Shown here: in pieces, positions 16,515-25,391 of the stretch | How positions within the stretch are numbered: position 1 is the stretch's first letter | Layout of the letters: each line of letters starts with the position of its first letter | Source: RGIG1902 sp034926865 | GTDB lineage: Bacteria; Bacillota; Clostridia; Oscillospirales; Butyricicoccaceae | Direction: 5' to 3' | Length of the DNA: 64,000 nucleotides | NCBI GenBank assembly: GCA_034926865.1 | Contig: JAYFQP010000003.1 | Location: 163,857-227,856, forward strand | Position numbers and translations under genes: made by a program | The notes under the pieces: model-generated | Told to the model about the DNA's origin: nothing | The model's database searches: none | What the model saw: the letters and a program-made list of their open reading frames with translations, nothing else

Positions 16515-17174
16515 ATGATTACCCTAACAGAAATAAAAAACAACGAAGCCATCAAGATATATATTGAAGCCGCCAACAAGGTTCTTGGTGAAATAAAGTT
16601 CACCGAGCACGGCTATGCCCACGCTACCATAGCTTCTTCGGTAGCCGAGCGCATACTGGTTTCTCTCGGCTATGACCGCAGAATGTGCGAGCTGGCCGGA
16701 ATCGCCGGGTATATCCATGATATCGGCAACAGCATCAATCGTCACGAGCATGCTCAGAGCGGCGCTCTTCTCGCTTACAGCCTCCTTAGTCAAATGGAGA
16801 TGGATCCCAAAGAGGTGGCGACTATCGTAACTGCCATCGGGCATCACGATGAAGGTACAGGAGATCCGGTTCATCCTATTTCTGCGGCATTAATAATTGC
16901 TGATAAAAGCGATGTTAGGCGTTCAAGAGTTCGTGAAAAAGCCGATATTGCCCTTGATATCCATGACAGAGTCAATTTTGCAGTAACAGGTTCCGAACTT
17001 GAAGTGCTCCCAAACGAAAAAACCATAAGGCTGTCCCTTTCGATAGATACCAAAATATGCGCCGTTATGGATTATTTTGAAATATTTCTTTCAAGAATGA
17101 TGCTCTGCCGCAAAGCCGCAGAATATCTTGGGACACATTTTACCCTTGATATAAACGGAACGAGGCTTCTTTAA
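16515..17174 (+). CDS. HD domain phosphohydrolase
   Basis: A 219-residue protein with an HD fold in residues 30-135: EHGYAHA, then AGYIHDIGN (the HD pair), IGHHDEG and a later aspartate in IIADKSDVRRSR. HD proteins use these metal ligands to hydrolyse phosphate esters, often nucleotides; the substrate is not evident. GGAGG is placed directly before the ATG. The stop codon abuts the AlaX start without a gap, so the two are surely one transcription unit. The association with a tRNA-editing protein does not settle its role. Confidence 0.8.
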   Translation: MITLTEIKNNEAIKIYIEAANKVLGEIKFTEHGYAHATIASSVAERILVSLGYDRRMCELAGIAGYIHDIGNSINRHEHAQSGALLAYSLLSQMEMDPKEVATIVTAIGHHDEGTGDPVHPISAALIIADKSDVRRSRVREKADIALDIHDRVNFAVTGSELEVLPNEKTIRLSLSIDTKICAVMDYFEIFLSRMMLCRKAAEYLGTHFTLDINGTRLL

Positions 17175-18395
17175 ATGGATGTAACCCTTTTGCGAAAACG
17201 CATTTTCGACAGCGACCCCTATCTTGCTGAACTTAATACTACTTCTCAGTCATGCGAAAAACGAAAAGATGGTTTTGCCGTTACATTCCTGCAAACTATA
17301 TTCTTCCCCAGAGGAGGAGGACAGCCCTGTGAGGGTGGGCAAATAAACGGCATGGAGGTCATTGACGTATTTGAAGAAAACGGCGAGATTCTTCATATAC
17401 TCCCCCATGAAATTAATCCTCATGAACCCTCTCATATGAAAATAAGCTTTGACAAAAGGTTCGGGCATATGCAGCACCATCTGGCCCAGCATATCCTGTC
17501 GGCTCTGGTAACGAAGCTTTTCCAAATTGACACCGCAAGCGCCGGCATAGAGCATGACGGCGGGCACATCGAGCTTCCCCGCTCCCTGAGCCCCTCAGAG
17601 CTTTCACTGCTTGAGCTTGAGGCGAACAAGGCTGTCAATTCCAATATCCCGGTAAAAACATCCTACCATACCCCCGAAGATGCCTCGTCCTTTACGGTGC
17701 GCGGAAAAATTACTCCTCATCAGATGATCAGGCTTGTTGAGATAAATGGCTTTGACATAAACGCCTGCGGCGGAACTCACTGCCGCACCACAGGCGAGAT
17801 TGAAAGCATCGTCATAACAGGCACAAAAGAGGTCCGGGGCCTTTTTCGCATTTACTTCAAAGCAGGAGCCTCCGCAAAGCACGAGCTTGAAGGACGCACG
17901 GAGCATCTTATCGAAATGCAGCAGGCAACCCTTTGCGAAGATATTTCTTCTCTTTCGCGGTCGGTCAAAAAGCTTGTGGATACTCTGGGCGTTTTTGAAG
18001 AACAAAACCGGCGTCTCAGCCAGAGGCTAATCGAAAGTGACAGCGAGCGACTTACCCTCTTGGGCAGCGCCGCAGGCGAAAGATTATTTATATCGCAGAT
18101 AATCAAATCATCAGATACAAAGCATTACAAAGCGGTAGGTGAATTAATAACCTCGTCACAAAAGGCAACTGTTCTGCTCGCCCTTAAGGGAGAGAGCGAT
18201 ATTTCTCTTATATTTATTCAATCAAAAGGCGTAAGCTCACCAGACCTTGGATCTTACATAAAGAACATTGCCCAGGCCTTCGGCGGCAAAGGCGGCGGAA
18301 GCCCTGTCCTTGCCCAAGGCATGATACCATTTTCGGAAGAAGCGATTCTAATGATCAAAAAAATTATAGAGGATATAAGGAAGGAGCTTTTATGA
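17175..18395 (+). CDS. AlaX-type alanyl-tRNA editing protein with DHHA1 domain
   Basis: A 406-residue protein. Residues 1-230 resemble the AlaRS second additional domain: TIFFPRGGGQPCEGG, the zinc motif HHLAQH in MQHHLAQHILSA, and INACGGTHCRTTGEI. Residues 240-295 form a coiled linker and 300-405 the DHHA1 domain with AQAFGGKGGGSPVLAQG. Such long AlaX proteins hydrolyse Ser-tRNA(Ala) or Gly-tRNA(Ala) in trans; there is no aminoacylation core. It starts immediately after the HD gene and overlaps the nitroreductase start by four bases. Confidence 0.85.
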   Translation: MDVTLLRKRIFDSDPYLAELNTTSQSCEKRKDGFAVTFLQTIFFPRGGGQPCEGGQINGMEVIDVFEENGEILHILPHEINPHEPSHMKISFDKRFGHMQHHLAQHILSALVTKLFQIDTASAGIEHDGGHIELPRSLSPSELSLLELEANKAVNSNIPVKTSYHTPEDASSFTVRGKITPHQMIRLVEINGFDINACGGTHCRTTGEIESIVITGTKEVRGLFRIYFKAGASAKHELEGRTEHLIEMQQATLCEDISSLSRSVKKLVDTLGVFEEQNRRLSQRLIESDSERLTLLGSAAGERLFISQIIKSSDTKHYKAVGELITSSQKATVLLALKGESDISLIFIQSKGVSSPDLGSYIKNIAQAFGGKGGGSPVLAQGMIPFSEEAILMIKKIIEDIRKELL

Positions 18396-19297
18396 GTATC
18401 GACAAAAAAACAGCTTTGGACGCAGTAAGGCACATGCAGGACCGGCAGTCGGTAAGAAACTTTTCCAATAAGCCTATCCCGCAGGAAGACCTTGACGAGA
18501 TCCTTTTGGCAGCAGTCACCTGTGCCACGGCAGGCAACCTCCAGCCCGTATCGATAATTGTTGAAAAAGACCCCGAACGCAATAAGCAGCTTGGCGTTCT
18601 ATGCACAAACCAGCCCTTTATCGGAAAGGCCCCCGTTAACCTCCTGTTCATTTTGGACTGGCACAAGCTGAGTGTATATGCCCGCGAAAGAAATGCTCCG
18701 TTCAACTGCAACAACAGCTGGATGCACTTTGTAACAGGGCTTGAAGATGTTATGTGCGCTGCTCAGTCAGCCGAGACAGCAGCTCATCTCCTTGGAATAG
18801 GTTCCTGCTATATAGGAACAACGATGCATTCGGGAAGCGAAATCTCTGAAATGTATAACCTGCCTCCAAAAACATATCCAATGGTGCTTCTCTCTCTTGG
18901 CTATGCTAAAGATCTGCCCGCAAAAAGAAAGAAACTGGATCATAAATACATGATCTTTGAGGGAATGTATCCCGATATCGATAAAGAAGACCTCTGCCGT
19001 GCCTACGACGAAAAATATGAGGGGCTAACTCTTTCATTCCCCTCCAATCCCGACGCCAGGCTTCAAATGGTAAACAAACTGCGCCGCGGCCTGCTGACAT
19101 CGTACAACCCCGAGGAAGCGGAAAAGATCATTAGCGACGCTCTTGAGCTTGGCTATATAACCGAGATACAGCGTCGGTTCGGCATACATTACCACGCTGT
19201 GGACAATTACAATAAGGGCGGACATATTCTTGAAATGATGAAAGAGCAGGATATGTACCCCACCCAGATCCTCGAAGAAGGAAAAATAGAGCTTTAA
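18392..19297 (+). CDS. Nitroreductase family FMN protein
   Basis: A 301-residue protein. The first 200 residues have the nitroreductase fold: RQSVRNFSNKPIP at the FMN-binding N-terminus, TAGNLQPVSIIV, and HLLGIGSCYIGTT with PMVLLSLGYAKD near the end of the domain. About 100 further residues follow (EKYEGLTLSF to the end) that are not part of the common domain and are conserved only in a subgroup. NAD(P)H-dependent reduction of an unknown substrate is expected. ATG overlaps the AlaX stop (ATGA), with GGAAGGAG upstream. Confidence 0.75.
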   Translation: MSIDKKTALDAVRHMQDRQSVRNFSNKPIPQEDLDEILLAAVTCATAGNLQPVSIIVEKDPERNKQLGVLCTNQPFIGKAPVNLLFILDWHKLSVYARERNAPFNCNNSWMHFVTGLEDVMCAAQSAETAAHLLGIGSCYIGTTMHSGSEISEMYNLPPKTYPMVLLSLGYAKDLPAKRKKLDHKYMIFEGMYPDIDKEDLCRAYDEKYEGLTLSFPSNPDARLQMVNKLRRGLLTSYNPEEAEKIISDALELGYITEIQRRFGIHYHAVDNYNKGGHILEMMKEQDMYPTQILEEGKIEL

Positions 19298-19321
19298 AAC
19301 AGCCCCGTAAATACTGTTTTT
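19296..19321 (+). terminator. Weak terminator after the nitroreductase
   Basis: A seven-base-pair stem AAAACAG/CTGTTTT followed by T. It is AT-rich and probably leaky. Confidence 0.4.
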
Positions 19322-19328
19322 ATGCTTC

Positions 19329-19360
19329 GCCCTGTACCCCTTTATCAAAGGGCGCAGGGC
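19329..19360 (+). other. Hairpin in the leader of pncB
   Basis: Two stacked stems, GCCCTG/CAGGGC and CCCTTT/AAAGGG, with short internal loops, end 54 bases before the pncB start. There is no T-run. A cis-regulatory role is possible but unsupported. Confidence 0.4.
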
Positions 19361-19414
19361 ACTCATAATGCGCCTTTGCGCAAATTATCAGATGATCTGA
19401 AGGAGAAAATCAAA

Positions 19415-20860
19415 ATGGGCTTGCACACTAATCTCTCAATGCTGACCGACTTTTACGAGTTCACCATGGCAAACGGATATCTCAAAAGCGGAATTGCCGA
19501 TACCGTTGCCTATTTCGACATGTTCTTCCGAAAAATACCCGACGGAGGCGGCTATGCTATTATGGCCGGAGTCGAGCAGCTTGTAGATTATCTTAAAAAC
19601 CTCAGCTTTGATGAAAGCGATATTGAATATCTGAGAAGCAAGGGATGTTTCAGCGAGGAGTTTTTGGACTATATCAAAAACTTCGAGTTCAAATGTGATG
19701 TATGGGCAGTTTCAGAGGGTAGCCCCATATTCCCAGGAGAACCTATCGTCACGGTAAGAGGGCCTGTGATGCAGGCTCAATTCATCGAGACCATGGTGCT
19801 TTTGACGATTAACCATCAAAGCCTTATCGCCACAAAGGCCAACCGCATGGTCAGGGCCGCCAACGGCAGGGGCATTATGGAGTTCGGCTCTCGCAGAGCA
19901 CAGGGAGCGGACGGCGCTGTTCTTGGCGCAAGGGCTGCATTTATCGGAGGAGCAATAGGTACTGCCTGTGTTCTTTCGGATCAGCTTTACGGCACACCTG
20001 CCCTTGGGACGATGGCTCACAGCTGGGTTCAGATGTTCCCTGATGAATTCTCCTCCTTCAAGGCATACGCGGAGACGTACCCCTCAAGCTGCACACTTCT
20101 CATTGATACTTATAACGTGATGAAATCGGGCCTTCCAAACGCCATTAAGACAGCGAAAGAAGTGCTTGAACCTATGGGGCAAAGGCTTAGAGGCGTCAGA
20201 ATCGATTCAGGAGATATAGCCTATCTCACCAAGAAAATTCGCGATAGCCTCGATGCTGAGGGCATGGAAGACTGTGGAATAGTGGTTTCAAACTCCCTTG
20301 ATGAGTTCCTTATCCGCGACCTTTTGATGCAGGGAGCGAAGATCAACTCTTTTGGCATAGGCGAGCGCCTTATCACCTCAAAAAGCGAGCCTGTTTTCGG
20401 AGGCGTTTACAAGCTTGTAGCCATTGAGGATAAAGACGGAACTATAATACCTAAAATAAAGATCTCCGAAAATGTTGAAAAGATTACCACTCCGCATTTT
20501 AAAAAGCTCTGGAGGATTTCAAGCCGCAGAGATGGGCTTTATATTGCCGACGTCATCACTCTTCACGATGAAATCATCGACGATACTAAACCGTACACCA
20601 TATTTGACCCCAACTATACATGGAAAAAACAGACTATCGAAAACTTTAAGGCCGAACCTGTTATGGAACAGCTTTTCGAAGGTGGCGAATGCGTGTACAA
20701 GCCCCGTGCCCTTCGTGATATACGCGAATACTGCAAGGATACCACCTGCAGACTCTGGGGCGAAATCACCCGATTCGAAAATCCCCACCCCTATTATGTA
20801 GACCTTTCCCAAAAGCTTTGGGATATCAAAAACAATCTTCTGCAGGAATATAAGTTTTAA
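19415..20860 (+). CDS. pncB: Nicotinate phosphoribosyltransferase
   Basis: A 481-residue enzyme that converts nicotinate, PRPP and ATP to nicotinate mononucleotide in NAD salvage. Family marks are the start LSMLTDFYEFTMANGYL, FDMFFRKIPDGGGYAIMAG, FGSRRAQGADGAVLGARAAFIGG, SCTLLIDTYN and RIDSGDIAYL. The ATG at 19415 has GGAG nine bases upstream; the reading frame extends to 19322, but that region holds a hairpin and no conserved sequence. It may share transcription with the nitroreductase. A large terminator follows. Confidence 0.93.
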   Translation: MGLHTNLSMLTDFYEFTMANGYLKSGIADTVAYFDMFFRKIPDGGGYAIMAGVEQLVDYLKNLSFDESDIEYLRSKGCFSEEFLDYIKNFEFKCDVWAVSEGSPIFPGEPIVTVRGPVMQAQFIETMVLLTINHQSLIATKANRMVRAANGRGIMEFGSRRAQGADGAVLGARAAFIGGAIGTACVLSDQLYGTPALGTMAHSWVQMFPDEFSSFKAYAETYPSSCTLLIDTYNVMKSGLPNAIKTAKEVLEPMGQRLRGVRIDSGDIAYLTKKIRDSLDAEGMEDCGIVVSNSLDEFLIRDLLMQGAKINSFGIGERLITSKSEPVFGGVYKLVAIEDKDGTIIPKIKISENVEKITTPHFKKLWRISSRRDGLYIADVITLHDEIIDDTKPYTIFDPNYTWKKQTIENFKAEPVMEQLFEGGECVYKPRALRDIREYCKDTTCRLWGEITRFENPHPYYVDLSQKLWDIKNNLLQEYKF

Positions 20861-20881
20861 GAGCTGAAAACAATAAACAAG

Positions 20882-20938
20882 AGGCGCTCAGGTAGAGTAA
20901 TGGCATGATATGCCACGATTTCTGCCGGGCGCTTTTTT
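20882..20938 (+). terminator. Terminator after pncB
   Basis: A long stem in three segments (AGGCGCTC/GGGCGCTT, GGTAGA/TCTGCC, TGGCAT/ATGCCA) is followed by a run of six T. Confidence 0.8.
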
Positions 20939-21250
20939 ATTTAAAATTATTTTCTGATACAAACCGAGTCAGGTGTCCATCAAGCGGCCAGTACTCCGCT
21001 TACCGGGCAATAGCGGGCTGTTCCTTTGCCCAATCTCAGCCTTTATGCGCAAACTTTCTCAATGTATTAAATATTGTGCAGAGGGTATAAATAATACATC
21101 CCACGTTCTTTCGGTTCTTGCCGAACTCATCAAAAAACTTGTTATCACGCCTCAGCTCTTAATTCTTTGTATCAAATTAGCATATTCTTTAATATATAAA
21201 TCTAATATCCTTCAATCTTTCATTAGCAGTTTAAATTTTATTTTCGGGTA
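20939..21250 (+). other. Intergenic region without recognisable gene
   Basis: About 310 bases with stops in all frames. No ribosome binding site with a plausible start, no tRNA fold and no clear repeat were seen. It ends at the csoR promoter. Confidence 0.5.
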
Positions 21251-21279
21251 TTGACAACCGCGAAAAATTAGTATACCAT
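21251..21279 (+). promoter_or_regulatory. Promoter of the csoR operon
   Basis: TTGACA (21251-21256) is followed by TACCAT after 17 bases, or TATACC after 15. It sits directly before a C-run/G-run palindrome. Confidence 0.65.
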
Positions 21280-21289
21280 GTAATCAGAA

Positions 21290-21311
21290 CCCCTCCCCCA
21301 GGGGGGAGGGG
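21290..21311 (+). promoter_or_regulatory. CsoR-type operator
   Basis: A 22-base inverted repeat with CCCCTCCCCC on one arm and GGGGGGAGGGG on the other. Known CsoR operators are pseudo-palindromes with C- and G-tracts, so binding by the adjacent regulator is likely. Confidence 0.7.
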
Positions 21312-21332
21312 ACAATCAGGGAGGTTATTCAC

Positions 21333-21596
21333 ATGACACACAGCCATTACAGCAAAGCTCTTGACAATCGCCTCGCCTCTGTTGAAGGTCTTATTGGGGG
21401 TATCAGGCGAATGATGGCAGACGGAAGAGACTGTGAAGAAATCCTTCTACAGCTCTCAGCAGCTGAAAGCGCAATAAGCAAGGTCGCCAAAATTGTTCTC
21501 AAAGACCATTTCAATCACTGTGTCAGGGAGGGCATTGAAAACGGCGACAAGGAAGCTATTGAGAGCTTTAACAACATACTCGACAAATATATTTAA
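21333..21596 (+). CDS. csoR: CsoR family metal-sensing repressor
   Basis: An 87-residue all-helical protein of the CsoR/RcnR family: SVEGLIGGIRRMMADGRDCEEILLQL and VAKIVLKDHFNHCVREGI. The copper-type ligand set C34, H59 and C63 is present. An N-terminal THSH could also bind metal. In the apo form the family represses efflux genes and metal binding releases it. It is the first gene of csoR - HMA protein - P-type ATPase, behind a matching operator. The transporter looks like a Zn/Cd type, so the inducing metal is uncertain. Confidence 0.88.
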   Translation: MTHSHYSKALDNRLASVEGLIGGIRRMMADGRDCEEILLQLSAAESAISKVAKIVLKDHFNHCVREGIENGDKEAIESFNNILDKYI

Positions 21597-21614
21597 AAAC
21601 GGAGGTACTTACTT

Positions 21615-21827
21615 ATGAAAAAAACATTTAAGCTTGAAGATCTTGACTGCGCAAACTGCGCCGCAGCTTTGGAAAGAGGCATAAACGGGCTTGACGGAGT
21701 CAACTCGGCAACAGTGGATTTCATGAGGCTGAAACTTATTCTCGATGCCGAAGAAGTAAAGCTTGACGACATCATAAAATCTGCTCAGAAGCTGGCAAAA
21801 AAATATGATGCGACTATAGTTGTTTAA
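21615..21827 (+). CDS. Small heavy-metal-associated (HMA) domain protein
   Basis: A 70-residue single HMA domain with the metal-binding motif LDCANCAAALE (C12 and C15), a beta-alpha-beta-beta-alpha-beta length and no signal. It is either a free metallochaperone or a detached N-terminal domain of the ATPase encoded after it, which lacks its own HMA domain. The DCANC form is more like CadA/ZntA domains than CopZ. GGAGG lies about ten bases before the ATG. Confidence 0.88.
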   Translation: MKKTFKLEDLDCANCAAALERGINGLDGVNSATVDFMRLKLILDAEEVKLDDIIKSAQKLAKKYDATIVV

Positions 21828-21843
21828 GACCTCGTTCTTTTGC

Positions 21844-21880
21844 GTTTTTGCACTTGACCTCTCATAGAAAGGGCAAAAAC
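21844..21880 (+). other. Inverted repeat before the P-type ATPase gene
   Basis: GTTTTTGC and GCAAAAAC, eight bases each, are 21 bases apart in the gap between the HMA gene and the ATPase gene. It may tune the ratio of the two products. Confidence 0.35.
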
Positions 21881-21911
21881 AAAATTAATGTCAACCGTGA
21901 GGATAATTACT

Positions 21912-23771
21912 ATGACCAGCAAACTTAAAAAGAGACTTTGGAGAATCATAGCCTCAGGTGTTCTGTTTATAGCAGGAATGCTTGCAAACGGCCGCATATC
22001 ATATCTGCATGAAGGCCTGCTTATTGTATCTTATTTAACCGTAGGATACGACGTTATCCTGAAAGCCGCAAAGAATATAACACGAGGGAAGATTTTTGAC
22101 GAGAACTTCCTTATGACTATAGCCACGTTTGGCGCCTTTGCTCTGAGGGATTTTGACGAGGCGGCAGCTGTAATGCTGTTTTATCAGATAGGCGAGCTCT
22201 TCCAAAGCTATGCCATTAATCAATCGAGAAAATCAATCTCCGAGCTTATGGATATTAGGCCCGATTATGCCAACGTTAAAAGAAACGGCACTATCGAAAC
22301 GGTAGATCCGGAAGAGGTCGCTGTAGACGATATCATTATTATAAAGGCAGGAGAAAGGGTACCTTTGGATGCTGTGGTACTTGAAGGCCATTCTACGCTT
22401 GACACCTCCGCCCTTACGGGTGAATCAGTACCCAAAGATGTAGATAAGGGAGATTCCCTCCTTTCGGGGTGTATTAATATAAACGGGCTTTTAACCGCAA
22501 GAGTTATAAAAGGTTTTGGCGAATCGACCGTCAGCAAAATCCTTAATCTCGTAGAAAACGCCAGCAGCAAAAAGTCTACATCCGAAAACTTTATAACAAA
22601 ATTTGCAAAATACTATACACCTGCCGTTGTTATCGCTGCAGTACTGCTTGCAGCGATTCCACCCTTAGTGGTTCCAGGTGCCGTTTTCAGCAGTTGGGTG
22701 CGAAGAAGCCTTATATTCCTTGTTATCTCCTGCCCCTGCGCTCTTGTAATTTCCATACCATTGAGTTTTTTTGGTGGAATAGGAGGAGCTGCAAAACGTG
22801 GCATTCTCGTCAAGGGCAGCAACTATCTTGAAGCCCTTGCCCAGGCAGACACCATTGTATTTGACAAAACAGGAACTCTGACAAAAGGGGTTTTTCAGGT
22901 AGAAGAGATCGTACCTGCCGAAGGAGTTGACAAAGCCGAACTGCTGAGGCTGGCCGCCCTGTCCGAATGCTATTCATCCCATCCCATTGCTCTATCTCTT
23001 CGCAGAGCCTATGGAAAGGATATTGATGAAAGCATGGTTTCAGGTGTAACCGAGATTCCCGGAAAGGGACTTTCCGCAGTAATCGATGGAAAAACCATCT
23101 ATACCGGCAACAAAAAACTGATGGAGCAGATATCAGCAAGCTGCCCCGAAGCTGTTGAATACGCTACTGTCGTGTATGTGGCCTCAGATAGCGGCTACCT
23201 TGGATATATACTAATAAGCGATGTTATAAAGGATGATAGCGCAAAGGCTATCTCCGAGCTTAAAGCCAGCGGAATACGCACTACAGTCATGCTGACTGGA
23301 GATAATAAGGCCGCAGGGGAAAATGTTGGCAGGCAGCTTGGGCTCGACAAGATATATACGCAGCTCCTGCCCGGAGATAAAGTCGATATAGTCGAGCAGC
23401 TTCTTAAAGAACAAAGTGAAAAATCCAAGCTGGCCTTTGTCGGTGACGGAATAAACGACGCTCCTGTTCTGGCAAGAGCTGATATAGGAGTAGCTATGGG
23501 GGGGCTAGGTTCAGATGCGGCTATCGAGGCCGCCGATATAGTCATAATGACTGATGAGCCCTCCAAACTTGCAACTGCCATACGCATTTCCAAAAAAACT
23601 GTTGGAATTGCCAAACAAAACACCATATTCGCGCTGACGATAAAAATCGCCGTTATGATATTGGGAGCAATGAACTTAGCCACCATGTGGGCAGCCGTCT
23701 TTGCGGATGTTGGCGTAGCCGTAATAGCTATCCTCAATTCCCTGCGAGCCCTCAAAACATCAAAGCTCTGA
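21912..23771 (+). CDS. CadA/ZntA-type heavy-metal P-type ATPase
   Basis: A 619-residue P1B ATPase: actuator loop LDTSALTGESVP, membrane motif SCPCALVISIPLSFFGGIGGAAKRG, phosphorylation site FDKTGTLTKG, HP motif SSHPIA, hinge GDGINDAPVLA, and a last helix with FADVGVAVIAILNSLRAL. CPC followed by this last-helix DVG pattern is that of the Zn2+/Cd2+/Pb2+ exporters (P1B-2); the copper-type motifs of CopA are not seen. No N-terminal HMA domain is present. The ATG at 21912 has GAGG nine bases upstream and is preferred over 21888. Last gene of the operon. Confidence 0.9.
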   Translation: MTSKLKKRLWRIIASGVLFIAGMLANGRISYLHEGLLIVSYLTVGYDVILKAAKNITRGKIFDENFLMTIATFGAFALRDFDEAAAVMLFYQIGELFQSYAINQSRKSISELMDIRPDYANVKRNGTIETVDPEEVAVDDIIIIKAGERVPLDAVVLEGHSTLDTSALTGESVPKDVDKGDSLLSGCININGLLTARVIKGFGESTVSKILNLVENASSKKSTSENFITKFAKYYTPAVVIAAVLLAAIPPLVVPGAVFSSWVRRSLIFLVISCPCALVISIPLSFFGGIGGAAKRGILVKGSNYLEALAQADTIVFDKTGTLTKGVFQVEEIVPAEGVDKAELLRLAALSECYSSHPIALSLRRAYGKDIDESMVSGVTEIPGKGLSAVIDGKTIYTGNKKLMEQISASCPEAVEYATVVYVASDSGYLGYILISDVIKDDSAKAISELKASGIRTTVMLTGDNKAAGENVGRQLGLDKIYTQLLPGDKVDIVEQLLKEQSEKSKLAFVGDGINDAPVLARADIGVAMGGLGSDAAIEAADIVIMTDEPSKLATAIRISKKTVGIAKQNTIFALTIKIAVMILGAMNLATMWAAVFADVGVAVIAILNSLRALKTSKL

Positions 23772-23797
23772 ACTTTAAAACTATCTAACGTAGATAC

Positions 23798-23836
23798 AAA
23801 CATGCGCCGCCTATTTTTAAAGGCGGCGCATGTTTT
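23798..23836 (+). terminator. Terminator after the metal efflux operon
   Basis: A stem of about 15 pairs with CATGCGCCGCC/GGCGGCGCATG at its core ends in TTTT. Confidence 0.85.
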
Positions 23837-23878
23837 ACCTCATAGGATAAAGCTACTCTCCCAAGCAAGTATTATAAA

Positions 23879-23907
23879 GGCGGCGCAAGAAATATTCTCG
23901 CGCCGCC
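23879..23907 (-). terminator. Terminator of the M20 operon
   Basis: GGCGGCGC and GCGCCGCC form a stem with a 13-base loop just after the stop of the last M20 gene; a short T-run follows on the minus strand. Confidence 0.7.
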
Positions 23908-23934
23908 AAAAGCTTTTAGTTTATGAGGAAAGTT

Positions 23935-25320
23935 TTATTTTATAGGCTGAGGAACCGGGATATCCATAGGAATTGGGCATTTATAAGGCTTGTTTTTCAT
24001 TTTCTCGTCGAACTCTGCCTTTGCCTTTTCCACATGTGAAGGATCCTCATACATCTTCATTGCTGCCGCAGCCATTATCTTTGCGCCGTACATCATGCCC
24101 TTATAACCTATCGATGTGCCGGCGCAAGCCGTTATCTGCCAACTGTGGCCAGGGGCCGCAAGATTCCAGCAGGCAGTCCTTACCTGAATCCCGGGGCAGA
24201 CATGCTGAACATCGCTGACATCGGTAGAGCCATAAATATTAACAGGATCGAGATTCTTGAACGAAGTATCCAGAGGGCCCTTTTCAAGCTGTCCGCTTGC
24301 CAAAGCATTTTTATAAAGAGGGCTGTTTTTATTGAGTCCATCCGCAAAAGCAAGCTCCTCTTCTGTCCACTTGGGCATTTCGATTTGCTTCATGGCGTCA
24401 TATGTCATATTTGCCATATACATATTCGGCATAGTATTGTAGCAGCCGCCGAGGAACTCTATTTCCATCTCGGTCTCGGTCATCATGGCGGCACCCTTTG
24501 AAACCTTTATAAGCCTCTCAAATGTATCCTCTATGGCCTCACGGCTCATAGCACGAACATAATACCATACCGATGCCTTATCGGGAACGATATTCGGGGC
24601 TGTGCCCGCTTCTTTGTATACATAATGTATGCGTACATCTGATGTCACATGCTCGCGCAGGTAGTTTGCGCCTACGCTCATAAGCTCTGCCGCATCAAGG
24701 GCTGAACGGCCGTTATGTGGGTCTCCTCCGGCATGGGCCGTGCGGCCCTTAAAGTGGAAGATGGCGCTGTTGAGGCCTGTATGTATGCCGGTAGTAATCA
24801 TGTTGATATTGCCGCCATGCCATGCAAAATTGACATCAAGCTCATCGAACGCGCCGTTTCTGGCCATAAAGACCTTACCTGTCAGCACCTCTTCGGCGGG
24901 GCAGCCATAGAAAATAACTGTGCCAGAAAGCTTTTTCTCCTCAAGCTCTGCCTTTACGCCAACTGCTGCTGCAAGGCATGAAACATCAAGGAGGTTATGT
25001 CCGCAGCCCTGGCCGGGTGCGCCTGACACGACAGGATCCTGTTCTGTCTGTATCTTCTGGCTAAGCCCTGGAAGCGCATCAAGCTCTCCCAAAAAGCCTA
25101 TTACCGGATGGCCGCTGCCCCATTTGCCCACTACACAAGTCGGCAGCCCGGCATATCCTGTCTGCACTTCAAAACCATAATTTTTAAGAACTTCGGCCGT
25201 CCACTCACATGCGTTTACTTCGTTATATGCAGTTTCGGGATGTTCCCACATTTTATGAGCCAACCCGATAAATGTTTTTTCTTCCTGATCTATCTTTTTA
25301 ATAGCTGTTGTTTCAAGCAT
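23935..25320 (-). CDS. M20 amidohydrolase, AbgB-like (paralogue 1)
   Basis: A 461-residue metallo-amidohydrolase of the AbgA/AbgB branch of family M20. Metal and catalytic regions are visible: GELDALPG, QGCGHNLLDV, CPAEEVLTGK, FAWHGG and the dimerisation stretch IFHFKGRTAHAGGDPHNGRSALDAAELM. AbgB in E. coli cleaves p-aminobenzoyl-glutamate; other members remove N-acyl groups from amino acids. It is the last of four tandem paralogues of identical length. Start at 25320 has GGGGG six bases upstream; the longer frame to 25356 lacks a site. It lacks a signal peptide and should be cytosolic. Confidence 0.85.
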   Translation of the reverse strand: MLETTAIKKIDQEEKTFIGLAHKMWEHPETAYNEVNACEWTAEVLKNYGFEVQTGYAGLPTCVVGKWGSGHPVIGFLGELDALPGLSQKIQTEQDPVVSGAPGQGCGHNLLDVSCLAAAVGVKAELEEKKLSGTVIFYGCPAEEVLTGKVFMARNGAFDELDVNFAWHGGNINMITTGIHTGLNSAIFHFKGRTAHAGGDPHNGRSALDAAELMSVGANYLREHVTSDVRIHYVYKEAGTAPNIVPDKASVWYYVRAMSREAIEDTFERLIKVSKGAAMMTETEMEIEFLGGCYNTMPNMYMANMTYDAMKQIEMPKWTEEELAFADGLNKNSPLYKNALASGQLEKGPLDTSFKNLDPVNIYGSTDVSDVQHVCPGIQVRTACWNLAAPGHSWQITACAGTSIGYKGMMYGAKIMAAAAMKMYEDPSHVEKAKAEFDEKMKNKPYKCPIPMDIPVPQPIK

Positions 25321-25342
25321 TGTTAACCCCCATAACTTTGCT

Positions 25343-25372
25343 CTGCCTGCCGGCACATATGCCGGCAGGCAG
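25343..25372 (-). repeat. Intercistronic perfect hairpin
   Basis: A perfect 13-base-pair stem with a CATA loop between two M20 genes; no T-run on the minus strand. It probably stabilises or processes the operon mRNA. Confidence 0.55.
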
Positions 25373-25391
25373 ATAATCTTATATACTTAAA

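Noticed and set aside
21912..23771. CopA copper exporter
   Set aside because: The CsoR neighbour suggests copper, but the membrane motifs after CPC and the DVG motif in the last helix fit the Zn/Cd/Pb group.
23798..23907. Two nearby GC-rich inverted repeats as insertion-sequence ends
   Set aside because: They are facing terminators of convergent operons; there is no transposase gene or target duplication.
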